64,000 nucleotides of DNA from the NCBI GenBank assembly GCA_021234155.1, contig JAJEKV010000028.1, forward strand, positions 6,269,637-6,333,636, in the 5' to 3' direction. The position numbers were made by a program, and so were the translations under genes. The notes below the pieces were generated by a model that was not told where the DNA came from, searched no databases, and worked only from the letters and a program-made list of their open reading frames with translations. This document shows positions 20,970 through 33,254 of this stretch, piece by piece (position 1 is the first letter of the stretch; the number at the start of each line of letters is the position of its first letter). The DNA comes from Isoetes taiwanensis. Its lineage: Eukaryota; Streptophyta; Lycopodiopsida; Isoetales; Isoetaceae.

Positions 20970-22321
20970 TTTGACCCGATTTCGGGAGCCAATAAAGTTG
21001 GCGTTAGGTTGGGGAGGGAATGAGGAGGGGGCTACAGTGAAGGTCGCATGGTGGAAGTGTGTAATGCATCGTGCAGGGGGGTTTGGGTATGCTTGATGTG
21101 TCGTTGCACACGAAGGTTACAGTGTCGAAATTCATCCGGCGGTTGTTGCGAGAACAGCAGTCCCGAGTTTGGCTCTGTTGGCACGATCCGCCGTCACTCT
21201 ATTGTGTTTAGGAAGCCAACTATTACGGCTCGATTGCCGTGGGCTCGTTTGAGGATTTCTTGGCCATTCCCTCATGCTTAGCCTTTTTCTTAAGGGTCTC
21301 CCGAAGGCACGGAAGGTGGTCAAGGTTCTCTTTTCATTGGACCCTAGCAGATGTATGGTAGCCTCATCGCCCTTTCTCTGGGTACCCTTGGACTCTGCAT
21401 CTCCCTTGGCCTCTTCCTTACACCCAAGTACTCAGCGCCGATGGATTGCTGCAGGGGTAACATCCATCCGTGACTGGTATTGGGAGGGTCATCTGGCGCC
21501 ATGGGAGTTTTTTAGGGAGAGATTTGGCCTGCGGCGGTGGGACATACGGACTTGGGCGAAATTGCCAACGCTATTCCATTGCGGTTGTCTTCTCAAGTCA
21601 ATCACGCTTTGGAAGTCGCATAGTGGACTTGATGCATCTCGGTTTGTAGCATCGGCTTATGGGCTCCTAGCGCCAGGCGGGTTGCCGCTTCCGGATAAGT
21701 GGTCACTTAAGCTTCCGGGAGTAAGTGGCCCGCCACGTGGAAGTGGGCGGGAATACATTGCCTCCTCCTAAAATCCGGTACCCTTTTGTGGCGATCTTGC
21801 ACCGTAGCCTCGGGGTGAATGTCCGAGTCCACGGGTTCAAGTCTCGAATAGCGTAAAACATGCCCTTTATGTAAGAGGCGACGTGAGACCATTGAGCACC
21901 GCTTTGTCCTATGCACGAGGTAGGGGCAGCTTGGTCCCGGGTGAGAGCCCTCTTTGAACTTCATTATGCAGTCAGAAGATTCTCTTGGGAGTCCTTCCTA
22001 GCGGTGGGCGCTGGGGCGGCGGCGGCGTTTCATTTATCGAGCTTGGCTTTTGTGGCTGATTTGGAAAAGACGGAGAGCGAAGGTCTTTCAGAATGCAGTG
22101 CTTAGCCCTTTTCGGTTGGTTCCGATCTTGAGGCATAAGTTGTGGCAGGCGTACCGTGTCTCAAGCTTGTCTGGCACAGTTAAGCGGGAAATTTGGTCGA
22201 CATTCCTACAGATTGTGGATCATGATGGGCGCTTCATTTCTTAGCACCGCACTTATCATTGTACTTGATCGCATTCTAGTGGTTTAATATATTCTTATAT
22301 TCTTCAAAAAAAAAAAAAAAC
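20970..22321 (+). mobile_element. 5'-truncated LINE (non-LTR) retrotransposon with poly(A)
   Basis: The region ends in an A-run at 22307-22321. Upstream, frames show the C-terminal end of a LINE reverse transcriptase: a GWGGNEE then VAWWKCVMHRAGGFG segment near 21010-21095 (compare W..V..P...GGLG in plant LINEs), a 165-aa frame 21274-21771 with VTSIRDWYWEGHLAPWEFF, and a terminal WLIWKRRRAKVFQN segment near 22050-22110 typical of the zf-RVT tail. Frames are broken by stops and shifts (near 21096, 21260 and 21772), so it is dead. The endonuclease and the RT catalytic core are absent, as expected for 5' truncation. Target duplication not located. Confidence 0.7.
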
Positions 22322-22592
22322 ACCTCTCAAAGTTTAGTAAAGTCCCAGCCATGCAATTTCATTTCATGTACACAACTTGGTTGAACTATAATATGATTGC
22401 TTGCCATTATATTATTACTTGTTGATTGTTGCTTCTTTATCATCATACTCTTTATCAAAATCTCAATGAATATAAACGTAACAAAGGTTTGCTGATGCAA
22501 TACACAATCGGTCTCATACAGTCTCTAAATAATAAGGGACTTGTATATATATAAAAAAAAAACAGTAACTAATTTGCACAGACTCCTTCGTC

Positions 22593-22725
22593 ACTTAAAA
22601 GCATGTCTATTGAGGTGCACCCGATTATAGAATTGAAATTAAATTTTGAATTTGCAGTCACTTTAAAAGCATGTCCATTGAGGTGCACTCGAGTATAGAA
22701 TTTAAATTAAATTTTGAATTAACGG
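22593..22725. repeat. Two-copy ~70-bp tandem repeat plus MITE-like segment
   Basis: A unit beginning CACTT.AAAAGCATGTC, with ATTGAGGTGCACYCGA and AAATTAAATTTTGAATT, occurs at about 22593 and 22662. It is followed by AAACCTCCCTTTCC / GAGGAAGTTTCC, which recalls the foldback element near 3670. Confidence 0.6.
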
Positions 22726-23782
22726 AAACCTCCCTTTCCAAAGAAACTAGAGGAAGTTTCCATTTAATATTTATAAAACCTCACATTTTGATATGGTGGT
22801 TTAATAGGTGAATGGTGGAATGGGAATATGGAAAATGGGTGGTATTGAAGAGCTCTCAACCTCAATGTGTAGCATCCCAATGTAGAGGTTTACATCGATA
22901 GATGAAGGTGGGATAGTGGAGGTGTAAGAAGACAAAAACGTCTCTCTCTCCCTCCCCCTTATGCGTGATACAAGATCCATTGTAGCTCCCAAATCAAACC
23001 TGCCAAGCTCACCGACTGCTCCATCTCTTCCCTGAACATCCTTACCCTAAATTGCACGACGATTTGTGGAGTCTCTCCTTCCTGTGCATCGACATGGCCA
23101 TCATGAGACAAGAGTCTACTCTGTGATACATGAAAAGAAGCCTCCCTTCTTTATCCCGTATCAACATCGGGGCCTAAATACAGTCGGCTATCCACTTTGT
23201 AAGCCCCCTCCCGCATCTTGACACAAAATGGTTTTATTGTGTCAGAATTGTGTCAAAGGCATAGTGTCAAATATTTTATTAAGGCAGTGACATCTTTTTG
23301 TCAAGTTCATGTTGCACTTTAGGTGCATTATAACAACAACTTTTAAACAATGTTATAACTAAGTTATGACCATAGTTTCTTATGATTGAAAACAAAATAT
23401 TTTCAACTTTGTATCCAATATTTTGACAGAACTGTGTCGGGCATTCCTAGATTACTATGATACAGTTTTATCCAAATTGTGGCACGTTTATCTTAAATTG
23501 CATCTATGATAGAGAGATAATGCTCAATTCTAAATACCCACCATATCATAGCAGTACTAGCAATAAGCTTAACAATGTTGTTCATCATATATGAACAAAT
23601 ACAATTTCACATTTAGATTACACCCAATGTCGTTTAATTCATCATTGTTTAGATATAATTGAAGAGCCAAGCCCGTAATGGCTTTTGGTGGTTGGAAGTA
23701 AGCCGTTGTCTATGGATTATAATACAAGCATATCATTTGCTGGTTGTGGTGCTCGTTCACATGTTAGATCATCTATAACTTC

Positions 23783-23797
23783 GCTCTGATACCAATT
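23783..23797 (-). mobile_element. Copia primer-binding-site / LTR junction remnant
   Basis: GCTCTGATACCA at 23783-23794 is the reverse complement of TGGTATCAGAGC, the site complementary to initiator tRNA-Met used by many plant Ty1/copia elements. It is followed on the plus strand by TGTTGTGCACCAC, which would be an LTR terminus (TG...) in minus orientation. No gag or pol lies to the left, so this is a fragment. The far LTR end was not located. Confidence 0.45.
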
Positions 23798-24244
23798 GTT
23801 GTGCACCACAATAGTGGGAATTCAATTTATCTACTCTCTGAGTTCCATGTACCACAAATTCCCTAGACTCCTTATGATAAACCTGAGAATCAAATGGAAT
23901 ATTCCTATCCCTGCTACACAACACCACTTAAAACAAGGGTTTGCCCCTTTCGAACAAGGGTTCGTGAGTCATGATTTTTCTACGTGCTTAAGAACTAAGA
24001 AGTTTTTCTTTATTCGGGTGTTGTAATGGCATGTTATATTGTTAGAAGTTAATGGAGAGTACGTATTTGGATGCTAATGATGAGCATGGCAATTGGATAT
24101 TGCCCAGCAGAATTAGAATATATGCTCCATAATAGATTCCCACCTCATTCTTAACGTCTGATAGTAAGTAATAGATACTAATAAGTGAGATCCTAATGTG
24201 CCACAATAATGAGCAAAGCAAAGCAACCTGTATAATTATCAATT

Positions 24245-24670
24245 CCAAGAGCTGGCTTAAATAGCCCACCTATTGCCAAGACCTCAAGAGGCACCCTACC
24301 CTGACCTTGGTCATAACAAGCCCTCTCCATTTACTTACTCTCAAAAGCCTTTTATCCAAGAGCTGGCTTAAATAGCCCACCTATTGCCAAGACTTCAAGA
24401 GGACCCTACCCTGACCTTGGTCATAACAAGCCCTCTCCATTTACTTACTCTCAAAAGCCTTTTATCCAAGAGCTGGCTTAAATAACCCACCTATTGCCAA
24501 GACTTCAGGAAGCACCCTGACCTCGGTCATAACAAGCCCTCTCCACTTACTCTCAAAAGCCTTTTATCCAAGAGCTTGCTTAAATAGTCCACTTATTGCT
24601 AAGAGTTCAAGAGGCATCCTGACCTTGGACATAACAAGCCTCTCCATTTACTTACTCTCAGAAGCGTTTT
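24245..24670. repeat. Four-copy ~110-bp tandem repeat
   Basis: Units begin CCAAGAGCTGGCTTAAATAG at 24245, 24356, 24466 and 24568 (spacing 111, 110 and 102 bp) and contain CCTGACCTTGGTCATAACAAG and TTACTTACTCTCAAAAGC. The copies are very similar, implying recent expansion. No coding frame runs through them. Confidence 0.9.
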
Positions 24671-25055
24671 ATTTCGTTAACCTCTCTCTATGACAGGAAT
24701 GCATTAAGAACTGAAAAAAATTATTTATTCATATTTAACATAAATTGATTGGCATGCGCCGTGCAATCCTTTATTGAATTATCATTCCCTCAACTCGCTG
24801 TTTTTGGAGGGACAAAAGAAGAGCTTGAAACTGTGCTTACAAAAAAATGGGTTTTCTGCTTCGATTCCCTTTGTTCAATCAATTTTCTTATCGCCACTTT
24901 CTGAATCAGACATGTCGTCCATCATTTTCTCAAGTGACTCCACATCAGAAACCTCTGATAATGTCTCAATGCGGATTGTGTTGGCATCTTCACTGGATAA
25001 TCATACACAACATGTGTCAAGACATGATCTATAACTTGTACTAATGAACAGGATG

Positions 25056-26605
25056 TCAACAGACGTACTCAGTAATTCCAAAGATCTCCTTTATGCCCAC
25101 AGAAGCTGAAGGCGATGAAAATTCCTTGAGCTGGGAAAACACAAGGCGAGAATGTTGGTAAGAGATAAGAATACAACAACATGCTAGGAATACTGTATTC
25201 TCATGACCAGCAGAATTTATACTTGCCTCAGATAAATAAAGCAACTTGCTCACTAGAGCCTGGAGAGCAGCCTTTGTCTTTACACCTTTCTCAGTAAAAC
25301 CGCGAAGATCCATGACAAAATACCCTGCATTAGCAATTGAAGAAACAGAAAGGGACATCAGACTTAAACTAGATGCTTTGGAGGCAATTGCATCTAGTAA
25401 TAAATAGGTTAATATTCTAAGCAGAAAAATGCATTACCTACCTTTTTCCTTCACTATGCGACGTGATATTTCCTTCAGAACTTCCCCAACATCATCATCA
25501 GTTAGTCTTGTGACCTTTCTTAAATGAATAAAGTCAGCAACCAACTCAGGTGTGAATGCCCGTTCATTTAATCCATATCGTATGTACTTTCGAAGCACCT
25601 CACTGCTAGAAAACTTGCACTATGCAACAATACAAAGAGCCGTAAGTGTTCTGCATGCAATAGATTAAAGCATCGTGATAAGACTAACCTGATTTTCTAA
25701 TGAATCAAGCGCTTTGATGTCAAATTCATGTCGCTTAGAAGGAAAATATTCATCTAAAGTCTTCACAAGAAAGGCATTCTTCCCTATCTGCAGGTACAAT
25801 AGCATCATTAAGATAAGTAGATTGATAGAAAAGTTGTGGTGTATAACGTTATTGATATGGGCATAAAAATACTGAAATCATTCCATGAAATTATAGAAGA
25901 TATAAACTGCACAGATGGTCATACATGCCCATCCAATGGGTTAGGTAGAAAAACTCAATTGTTAAGACAAATGGTGTTAAGAGGATCATATGGATCAATT
26001 GCAGGAGCAGAGAACTAAGATTAGGTTATGGAACTTAAAGGCTTCCCTCAAACAGCTAGTCCAACTTACATACGCTATTAAGACATCTTACAGAAAGCCA
26101 TTTGAAGTGAAAAGCTAGAAAAGAGAGAACTAGCCTGGCGTTTTTTCTGTGCTCTTGGAGAACGGTACTTCTTCACAGTTTTGTAAACAGCAATAACAAA
26201 CGTAAGCCCGAGATAAGCTAAAGGAACAGCCAGCAACCATGGCAAAGTACTTTGTCCAACCCTAGGGCCGGGGACAGATTTCACAGCAGTGTTCGTAAGT
26301 TGAACCAAGTCTTCAACTTGCCCCCGAAGCCACGAAATTTCCACCTCTTCTTCTTCTTCTGCCTCTTGGCCCGCCCTGATTTCTAGGCTTACTCCCTTCA
26401 AAGACGGACTTTCTGCCTGAACCAGCTCCTCCTGTTTATCATTTTTTCTTGCTTTCACTAACAGGGGCAGGGACAAGTGAAGGGTTGGAAACTGAATAGA
26501 AGGGCTCAAATGGATTCTGTGATGCGAAGGAAAAATCGGTCGTGTGATTAAAGGCGAGTAAAGAGAGGGATGAGAAAGGGTGGCCTCTCCGACGGAGGAC
26601 GCCAT
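25056..26605 (-). CDS. Plastid-targeted membrane protein of unknown function
   Basis: Five exons (right to left): 26605-26135, 25787-25689, 25619-25442, 25324-25227, 25130-25056, giving 306 residues. The N-terminus (MASSVGEATLSHPSLYSPL...) is Ser/Pro-rich and poor in acids, like a chloroplast transit peptide; an acidic stretch (QEAEEEEEVE) follows, then a membrane span around LPWLLAVPLAYLGLTFVIAV and a basic stretch KKYRSPRAQKKR. The rest is soluble with no family recognised (DEYFPSKRHEFDIKALDS, VTRLTDDDVGEVLKEIS). All joins keep frame. Two introns appear to use GC donors: CAG|GCTAGT after exon 1 and GAG|GCAAGT after exon 4. Gene structure is well supported; function is not known to me. Confidence 0.75.
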
Positions 26606-26659
26606 AGCTGGAGCTTGATAAGATGGGTTTTCTATGGGATGCCCTCATCCTCACCATCA

Positions 26660-27800
26660 CCCTGATCTTACCATCGCCCTCATCTTCTGATGGAAGGAAG
26701 ATAACTTGCTTAACTAGCCAACTATAGTCTAGGCCACTATTGGTATGAAAATAGGACCATCAAATTTCAGTCCTCATAGCATGATAATAATCGTGTGGCA
26801 CAACCTAGGCCGTCGTCCTTTCACTAGTAGGGCCATAAAATTCTGGCTCTTCTCAGACGCAATTTTTTCTCAAATTGTTTCATGGATTTTTTGTAATTAG
26901 AAACACGGGCAAAAATTAGATGCTTCTATTTTTTTTTGTTGGAGAATCTTCTCCAACGTAAGATTTCACCATGCACGCCATTTCAAGCTACATTAAAGAT
27001 TAGACAATGTTGCCTTCTTTCCCTTTATTTAGGCAAAAAGGTTTGAACACGATCAAAGAAAAGAAATCAGTATGCACAACCGAGTAGAGCTCATTTCAAA
27101 AATGCTCGTTAGATCTTAGCAAACACATGATTACATTGCAAATCCATAAAGTAGGCCTAAGTTCTCAATCTTGCTCTAGATGAGGGAAGAGCTTTGTTTT
27201 CCTTCATTTCTTTTGGTTCAATCTGATTTTGAAGTACCCCTGGAGGTTTTTTTTCTTATCTCTTCTTCTCTCCTTGGTCCGCCTTTTTAAGGAGTTGTTG
27301 ACCCGCCACATTAACTTGGGTTTTTAGCCATTCATTTCTTTCGGTTTAATCTGATTTTGAAGTAACCCTAAAGTTTCTTCTTTGTATCTCTTTGATCTGT
27401 CCTTTTAGGCCGTTGTTGACCCATAGGCAGCGGTAATTGAACCTCCCACCCACAATATTGAACCCTCCAATACCCTCCCTGCCTCCTCCGCCCTCGGGTG
27501 CAAGGGCGGGCATCGTTTATACTTTGCTTTCATTCTTTTTGTTTGTTAGAGATCCAAATTCGCTTGTTAGGGATCCAAGAGTTTGTCAGCCCCTTCCCAC
27601 TTTGTCTCCCTTCAGCCCCTTTCCTCTCCCTATCCTTCTAGACCCCTGCTATAGTTGGCGACTCTAGTGGCCTCGTCAGTTTAGTAACTGCCGAACAGCA
27701 GCATGGCAGCCGCCTAATCAAAGTCACTACCAGATGCCAATATGGCGGCCCGGCTTATCTTGGGGAAACACATTGATGGTCTCTCACTACATAGAACATC
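26660..27800. other. Intergenic stretch with ~120-bp duplication
   Basis: A segment containing TTCATTTCTTT.GGTT.AATCTG and GTTGTTGACCC occurs at about 27205 and again at 27325, an imperfect tandem duplication. The open frames here (for example 27437-27667) look compositional. Confidence 0.5.
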
Positions 27801-27804
27801 TAAT

Positions 27805-28929
27805 AAAGACAAGGTGGACAAATCTACCACGAGAAAGGAGACCTGCACAAAGGTTCAATCAACAAACTTGGGCTGGAAGGTGTATGGCCAGTACTCAAGT
27901 TTACCAGCAAACTGCTCGTGTACGCCCGATTAGGAACCTGCAAAGAGCTGGAAACAAATCCAGGTGATGGTTAAGGACAGTACTGCTAGGTGTGTAGACC
28001 TGAGAGAAGAGATATAATCCTCGATATCCAAGTTTCTCAAAAAGGAACTGGCTACAAGCAACGCGTCTTTAGCATTGAGATCCGCATGCAACTGCCTGAG
28101 GATAGTCTCCACTTACTGCAGTCTGAAGGGAAATAGGACAAGTTGAGCCTTGCTGACCAACAAGCCCATCTGGATATCCTGTCAACCAGTATTGACACCA
28201 TGGCATGCGACAAGGAACATTTCGAGCAGCAGACGAAAGCAGCTATATCCCACCTTCTATCAGAAGCTGAGGAGTTGTCTGCCATTGTTCAAAGGGTTTT
28301 TCCAGGCAACCACCAAAGAAAATCGGCTGCAGCGTTAACACATCCAGACCCTCCAGGATATGGTCGCCACTCTGGAGACAACATCATATCTTATGGACAT
28401 AGAGGTTGTCGCCAGACTTCAAAGATTAGAACAAAGCTCTACTCATGCAATGCAAAGCTCTGCTACGCAACACAATAGCTCAACAAGGGAAGGAACTTCA
28501 GGATGATGCTCATAAGTAGCTGCACCAGTGCATGCATGAAATATAATGGCAGCAGGTGGTGCACCAGCAAGCTCTAGGTTCTCAGATCCCAGGTGTTGCA
28601 AGCCAGGCCTACTGTAGTTGATGCCCAGGATCACTCGCATGCTACTCAAGAATATGCTCCTACAACTTTCATATTGCCTCATACCTCAGCAAGGCATCAC
28701 AGATAGCCCCAAACTGCGGGCGCAGACATTGCAATGGAGCTCGCGGAGCAACAAGAAAGCATCAGGCGGTGAACTAGCAAGAGAACACAAGGCGGTGCAC
28801 CAGCAAGCACTAGGTTCTTAGATCCCTAGTGTTGCAAGCCAGGCCTACTGCAGCTGATGCCCAGGATCATTCGCCTGCAATGGACCAGCCTAGACAAGCA
28901 AATGCTACTCAAGAATATGCTCTTACAAC
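27805..28929 (+). repeat. Gag-like repeat copy A, left part
   Basis: From AAGACAAGGTGGACAAATC at 27805 the sequence matches copy B at 34978 onward with scattered substitutions. It encodes a coiled-coil-like frame (LADQQAHLDILSTSIDT, EHFEQQTKAAISHL, LQTLQDMVATLE in various frames) reminiscent of an LTR-retrotransposon gag N-terminus, with stops and shifts. An internal duplication repeats the GCACCAGCAAGC.CTAGGTTCT segment (about 28557 and 28797). The copy is interrupted at 28930 by a DNA transposon and resumes at 34880. Confidence 0.6.
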
Positions 28930-29546
28930 TTCCGGGTGTTTTTTTATTGGTGGTGTACAATTCAGCATGTCGCGACATAGGGTGATTAACGGGTGCTGAC
29001 CGTCCTTCATCGTGACGTTTTCGCGCCCGTCACTGTTTTTCCCAGGCCCGCCAAAATTTCCCAACCTCCGGAACGCTCGATCCGTAACCAATTCAGGAAG
29101 ATCGGCGGATTTGTTGTCCATGTCAGCGATCCCTGGTATGTAGCTGCTTGGATGGTATTTGGAATTTGGAATTGGCGGGCAAATTTCCCAAGGAATGTTT
29201 TTGTTTGGGAAAATGCACCGCTTTTTTTTTCGAAATTCTTCCAATGCGGTAATTGGCCGATCTCTTTCGTTTGGCCATTGCAAGGAATGGAGTCTTGTTT
29301 GATCCAAACAATCTATTCTCCGGTTGCATAATCTTCAAGAGCAGTCCCACCAATTCAAGGAGCTATGTGGTCGTCGGCTTCCAAGATTGCTTTCACCTAT
29401 ACAACAATCTTTTGTCTATGGGGCTTACTCCATATACTCGACCTATACAACAATCTTTTGTCTATGAATGCCCTCGGCGGTAATCAGCTCTTGAAATGCC
29501 ATGGGAATTTAATTTTGATTCTTGAATTTACGTTTCCTAATTTGCA

Positions 29547-32500
29547 GAAGAAGTGGAAGATACAAACGTTCCTACATATGATGATACTTGTGTTGATTAT
29601 GTACATGACATCCAAAATCAGCACATGCAGGACTCAGTGGAAGCAGGTACATTCTTTCATGTGCAGTTTTTTTTTAGGCAGTCTGTTTTATGTAGTGCTT
29701 AATTTATTTCATATGTAGTGCTTTATTCTGAGTATTGTTTACTATTTGCAGAATATGAAACACAGATTGAAGCAGGTACATTCTTTCATGTGCAGTTTTT
29801 TTTAAGCAATCTGTTTTATGTAGTGCTTAATTTATTTCATATGTAGTGTTTCATTCTCAGTATTGTTTACTATTTGCAGAATATGAAACACAGATAGAAG
29901 ATAGTTTGTTACTCTACAGGAAAATCAGTGCAGAAAAGAGAAGGCAGCAGAGAGCAAGAAAGAGAGCAAGGGAAGCCGAATTGAAGGAAGAAGACAAAGA
30001 ATTAGAAGAGAATGTTTTCAAGAAAAAAGAAAACAACAACCTGCCGAGGTTGATTCGCGGACCATGCTAATGAGGTATGTCATAAAGTTTCAAAGAATGA
30101 GAGGAAAGAAGTTCTTCAAGGTCTTTGCTAAGTTCTTTGCCGAAATTTGAAATGTTAAAATTGAAAGAAGTAGACACAATGAGAAAGATAGTTAACAACC
30201 TCAAGAATTCTCTTGCAAACCATAAGCATGCCAGATCTACTGATGTACTTACAGCAAGGACCTCAGCCATGGTATATGCTGTTGTCCCAGGCACTAATTG
30301 TTTGGGAACTTCCAAGTGCCTAAACTTGAATAGAAGATATGTGACAACGGACAGTTCGGAGGAGAAAAAAAAGAAATTGGTGATGGCCCATGGTCAATGT
30401 TCAAAAAGAAAACCGGATCGATAAACTAAGCGAAAAAAACAGTGAAAATTAGTAATTGATTTTTGGACTCATCAGACCCGAGTGTCACCATGCAAGAAAC
30501 ATGTTATTAAGATTAGGCTTGGCAAAGGAAAGAAGATAATGCATGCTCTACACTTCTTGGAAGAAACTGAGGTTGGTTTTATTCTTTTAAGTTTATAATT
30601 CATTTGTTTACAATACTAATGTGCTTGTTACTTTTAATGCAGTGTTCTTTTTATGCTAGTTTTCGAAAAGAATATCCAAAATTCGAAGTTTCATTCTCAG
30701 CTTTTCGTGCACTGAAACCTCCATTTGTTCGAAAAGTAAAGGACAGGGAGACTTGTTGTTGTGTCTATCATATGAGACACGATTATGTTAGACAAGCACT
30801 GAACAAGATTAGGTTGGATACAAAGATTCATGGTGCTGATTGTAGTTGTACTTGTTCTGTTTGTGGTGCTGGAGCAAAGTGTGAAGCTAATACTAAGACC
30901 TACAAATCTTCAAGTGATTTGTGGAGGTCAATTGTATGTTCCAAGGACATTCTTGGATGAGTGGTATACTCATAATTGCATGTTGCTGAAATGCACTGTT
31001 TGTGGCCCATCTAAGTTACCTATGTGTCCAAAAGAATTAAGCAAGGCTGCAGGGCATTTAGTAGATTGGAAAACTTTTGATAGGGTGGGTGATGTGCATT
31101 TCCTTTCTGATTTTGTGATTTATTAAACTAATCATTGTTTTGCTTTTAGGTTTATGAATCAGCAAAAGAACCTGATGGCAAAGGTGGGACAAAGGTGGTT
31201 CCAAAGCCTGTTGTGAAGCTGGTATACAAGACGAATTCAACAGCAGATGTGATGTCATATGCTAAAAATATTTTAACTGAATTCATTCCCCATAATTATG
31301 AGGCTAGATGGCAGGCAAAACAATTCAGAGATTGTTTAGGCACTTTCCCAGAAAACACAGTGGTATCTGTCATTGATTTCGCTGAAAACTATACCTTCAA
31401 GATACAACAAGAAATCCAAAGCTTACATTGGAGAAATGACCAATGCACAATACTTGTGCACATCACTTATAGGCATGCAACTGCAAAAGAGGTGGAGGAT
31501 AATTCATTATGCAAAGGTGATAGGAATATCATCAAGGAGACACACTTTTACATTTCGGATGATAGGGAGCATGACACCTTGTTTGTCCAGCACTGTCTTA
31601 ACAAGCATGCTGATTACTTGGCCAACAAGGAAGTCAAATACAACAACCATATAATGTGGTCAGATGGCTGCTCATCTCAGTTCAAGGGTGCAAGAAATTT
31701 CTATTTTCTTGGTAGATTTTATAAGGTATCAGGCATTTCAATTCACTGGAACTACTTTGCATCATATCATGGAAAAGGTAAATTCCAATGTCTCATTAAG
31801 GCTGGAATCTGCAAAACATTAAAGATAGTTGTTTGTTACCTTGCAGGGGAGCATGATGGGGCAGGTGCTGTTCTAAAGAGAGCACTCACCCATGAAATGT
31901 TGAAAAGAAATTCCAAACCTTTAAGAAATGCCCGAGACATTGTTCAATTCTGCACGGAGCACTTCAAAGAAACATAGGTACTGCATATGTTAATGAAGAC
32001 TGTTATTGTACCGGTCTTTGCTTTGTACCACTTCTTTGTATCAACTGCTTGTACCGTCTTCTTTGTGGTAAACATTGTTTTTTTAGGTACTTTTGGGAGA
32101 TAAAGATTGATGAAGTAAGCGAGTTGAGCGGTTTGACTGCTACTTTTTATCGTGGTCTAGTAAATTCCATTGCATCAGGCCAGTAAACTCCAAGGATGCT
32201 ACTCAAATTGCACATATGAATTACTCGTGCTTTTGTCATGATTGTTGGTTGGGTAAGTACAGTAAGTGCATAAACAAAGATAGAATAGGTAGCTGGACTT
32301 TTTCAGAATTAAGACCAGGGATTCAAGATGATACTGCAGTTGTGGATGGGCCAGTCTATGAGGGGGATGCTGAGTGGAAATCAGATATTATTGATGTAGG
32401 GGAGAACTTTGCAGTGGTTGCTCCAGCAGACAACAAAGAAAAGGTTGACTTCTACATCTTAAAGTGCACTATACCTAAGCATGTTATAGAGAAGGCCTAC

Positions 32501-32563
32501 AAAGACCCATGGGGCCAAAAATTTGGGAGGAGGGAAGTCGTTGTGACAGGGCAAGTTTTATAA
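29547..32563 (+). pseudogene. DDE transposase of the TIR element, frame-broken
   Basis: Exons include 29547-29646, 29752-29775, 29880-30070, a Cys-rich part 30640-30960 (RETCCCVYHMRHDYV, then CSCTCSVCGAGAKC), a continuation in another frame to about 31084 (NCMLLKCTVCG..MCP), 31151-31777, and 31847-31977. The catalytic part has VIDFAENYTF (first Asp), WSDGCSSQFKG (second Asp) and HGKGEHDGAGAVLKR (third acidic residue), split by a 69-bp intron 31778-31846. A C-terminal Cys cluster (SCFCHDCWLGKYSKC) is at 32220-32270 and DPWGQKF at about 32510. Frameshifts near 30940 and near 32550 (the second removes a GKFYKP end) mark it as inactive. Family recognition is from motif order; no name is assigned. 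Confidence 0.65.
29641..29896 (+). repeat. 129-bp tandem duplication of an intron plus mini-exon
   Basis: GAAGCAGGTACATTC... recurs 129 bp apart (GTACATT at 29647 and 29776). Each unit holds an intron (GTACAT...TTTGCAG) and an exon beginning AATATGAAACACAGAT. The first copy makes an extra 24-bp exon, EYETQIEA, with reading phase kept. Confidence 0.8.
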
Positions 32564-32583
32564 ACCGGTAGGAGACAACAAAT

Positions 32584-33140
32584 ATGAGTCGCTTGAATAT
32601 GAGCCGCATTAGCGGTGTTTATAGCCACCTAGTTGTTTCATGCAATTTTGAAATGAAAGATGTGGGATGTAATATGTTTGAATTGGAAGCTGATGTCCAT
32701 GAAAACATACTTGAAAGTTTGCAGACTTGCTCACATATATTAGCACAATGTGATGTTGCTAGCAGCAGCAATCCAGCAGACAAAACAACAGGTAAGTCAG
32801 CAGCCAAGTCAGCATGCAAGGTGGCAGTCAAGTCAATAGCCAAGTCAGCAGGTAAGTCAACAGACAAGTCAGCAGACAAAGTGGCAGGCAAATCAGTAGC
32901 CAAGTCAGCAGGCAAGGTGGCGACCAAGTCAACAACCAAGTCACCGACAAGTCAACGAACAAGTCGGCGGAGACAAAGTGGCGAGCAAATCAAGAGCAAG
33001 TCGGCCCGAGCAAGGTGGCGACCAAGTCAACGACCAAGTCAGCAGACAAGTCAACAGACAAGTCAGCAGACAAGGTGGCAAGCAAATCAGTAGCCAAGTC
33101 AACAGCCAAGTCATCAGGCAATATGGCAGCCAAGTCATCC
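32584..33140 (+). repeat. AAGTCAGCA-type minisatellite coding a KSA/KVA repeat
   Basis: From about 32785 a 12-15-bp unit (AAGTCAGCAGCC, AAGTCAACAGAC, AAGGTGGCAGGC) repeats more than 20 times. The open frame 32584-33093 translates it as KSAAKS..KVAGKSVAKSAGK, resembling a linker-histone-type lysine/alanine/serine tail. It follows the transposase gene inside the same element; the frame changes near 32950, so coding is doubtful. Confidence 0.6.
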
Positions 33141-33254
33141 AAGTCTAAAATAACCAAAAGATTAGACAAGTGACCAACTCAATTAACAATAAAACCATAC
33201 AATTGACAATTTCATTCCAACAATTTCATTGACAATTTAAACTTGTAAATGCCA

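Noticed and set aside
21815-21900. SINE-like B box (GGGTTCAAGTCTCG)
   Set aside because: It lies inside the LINE 3' region with no A box at the right distance; treated as coincidence.
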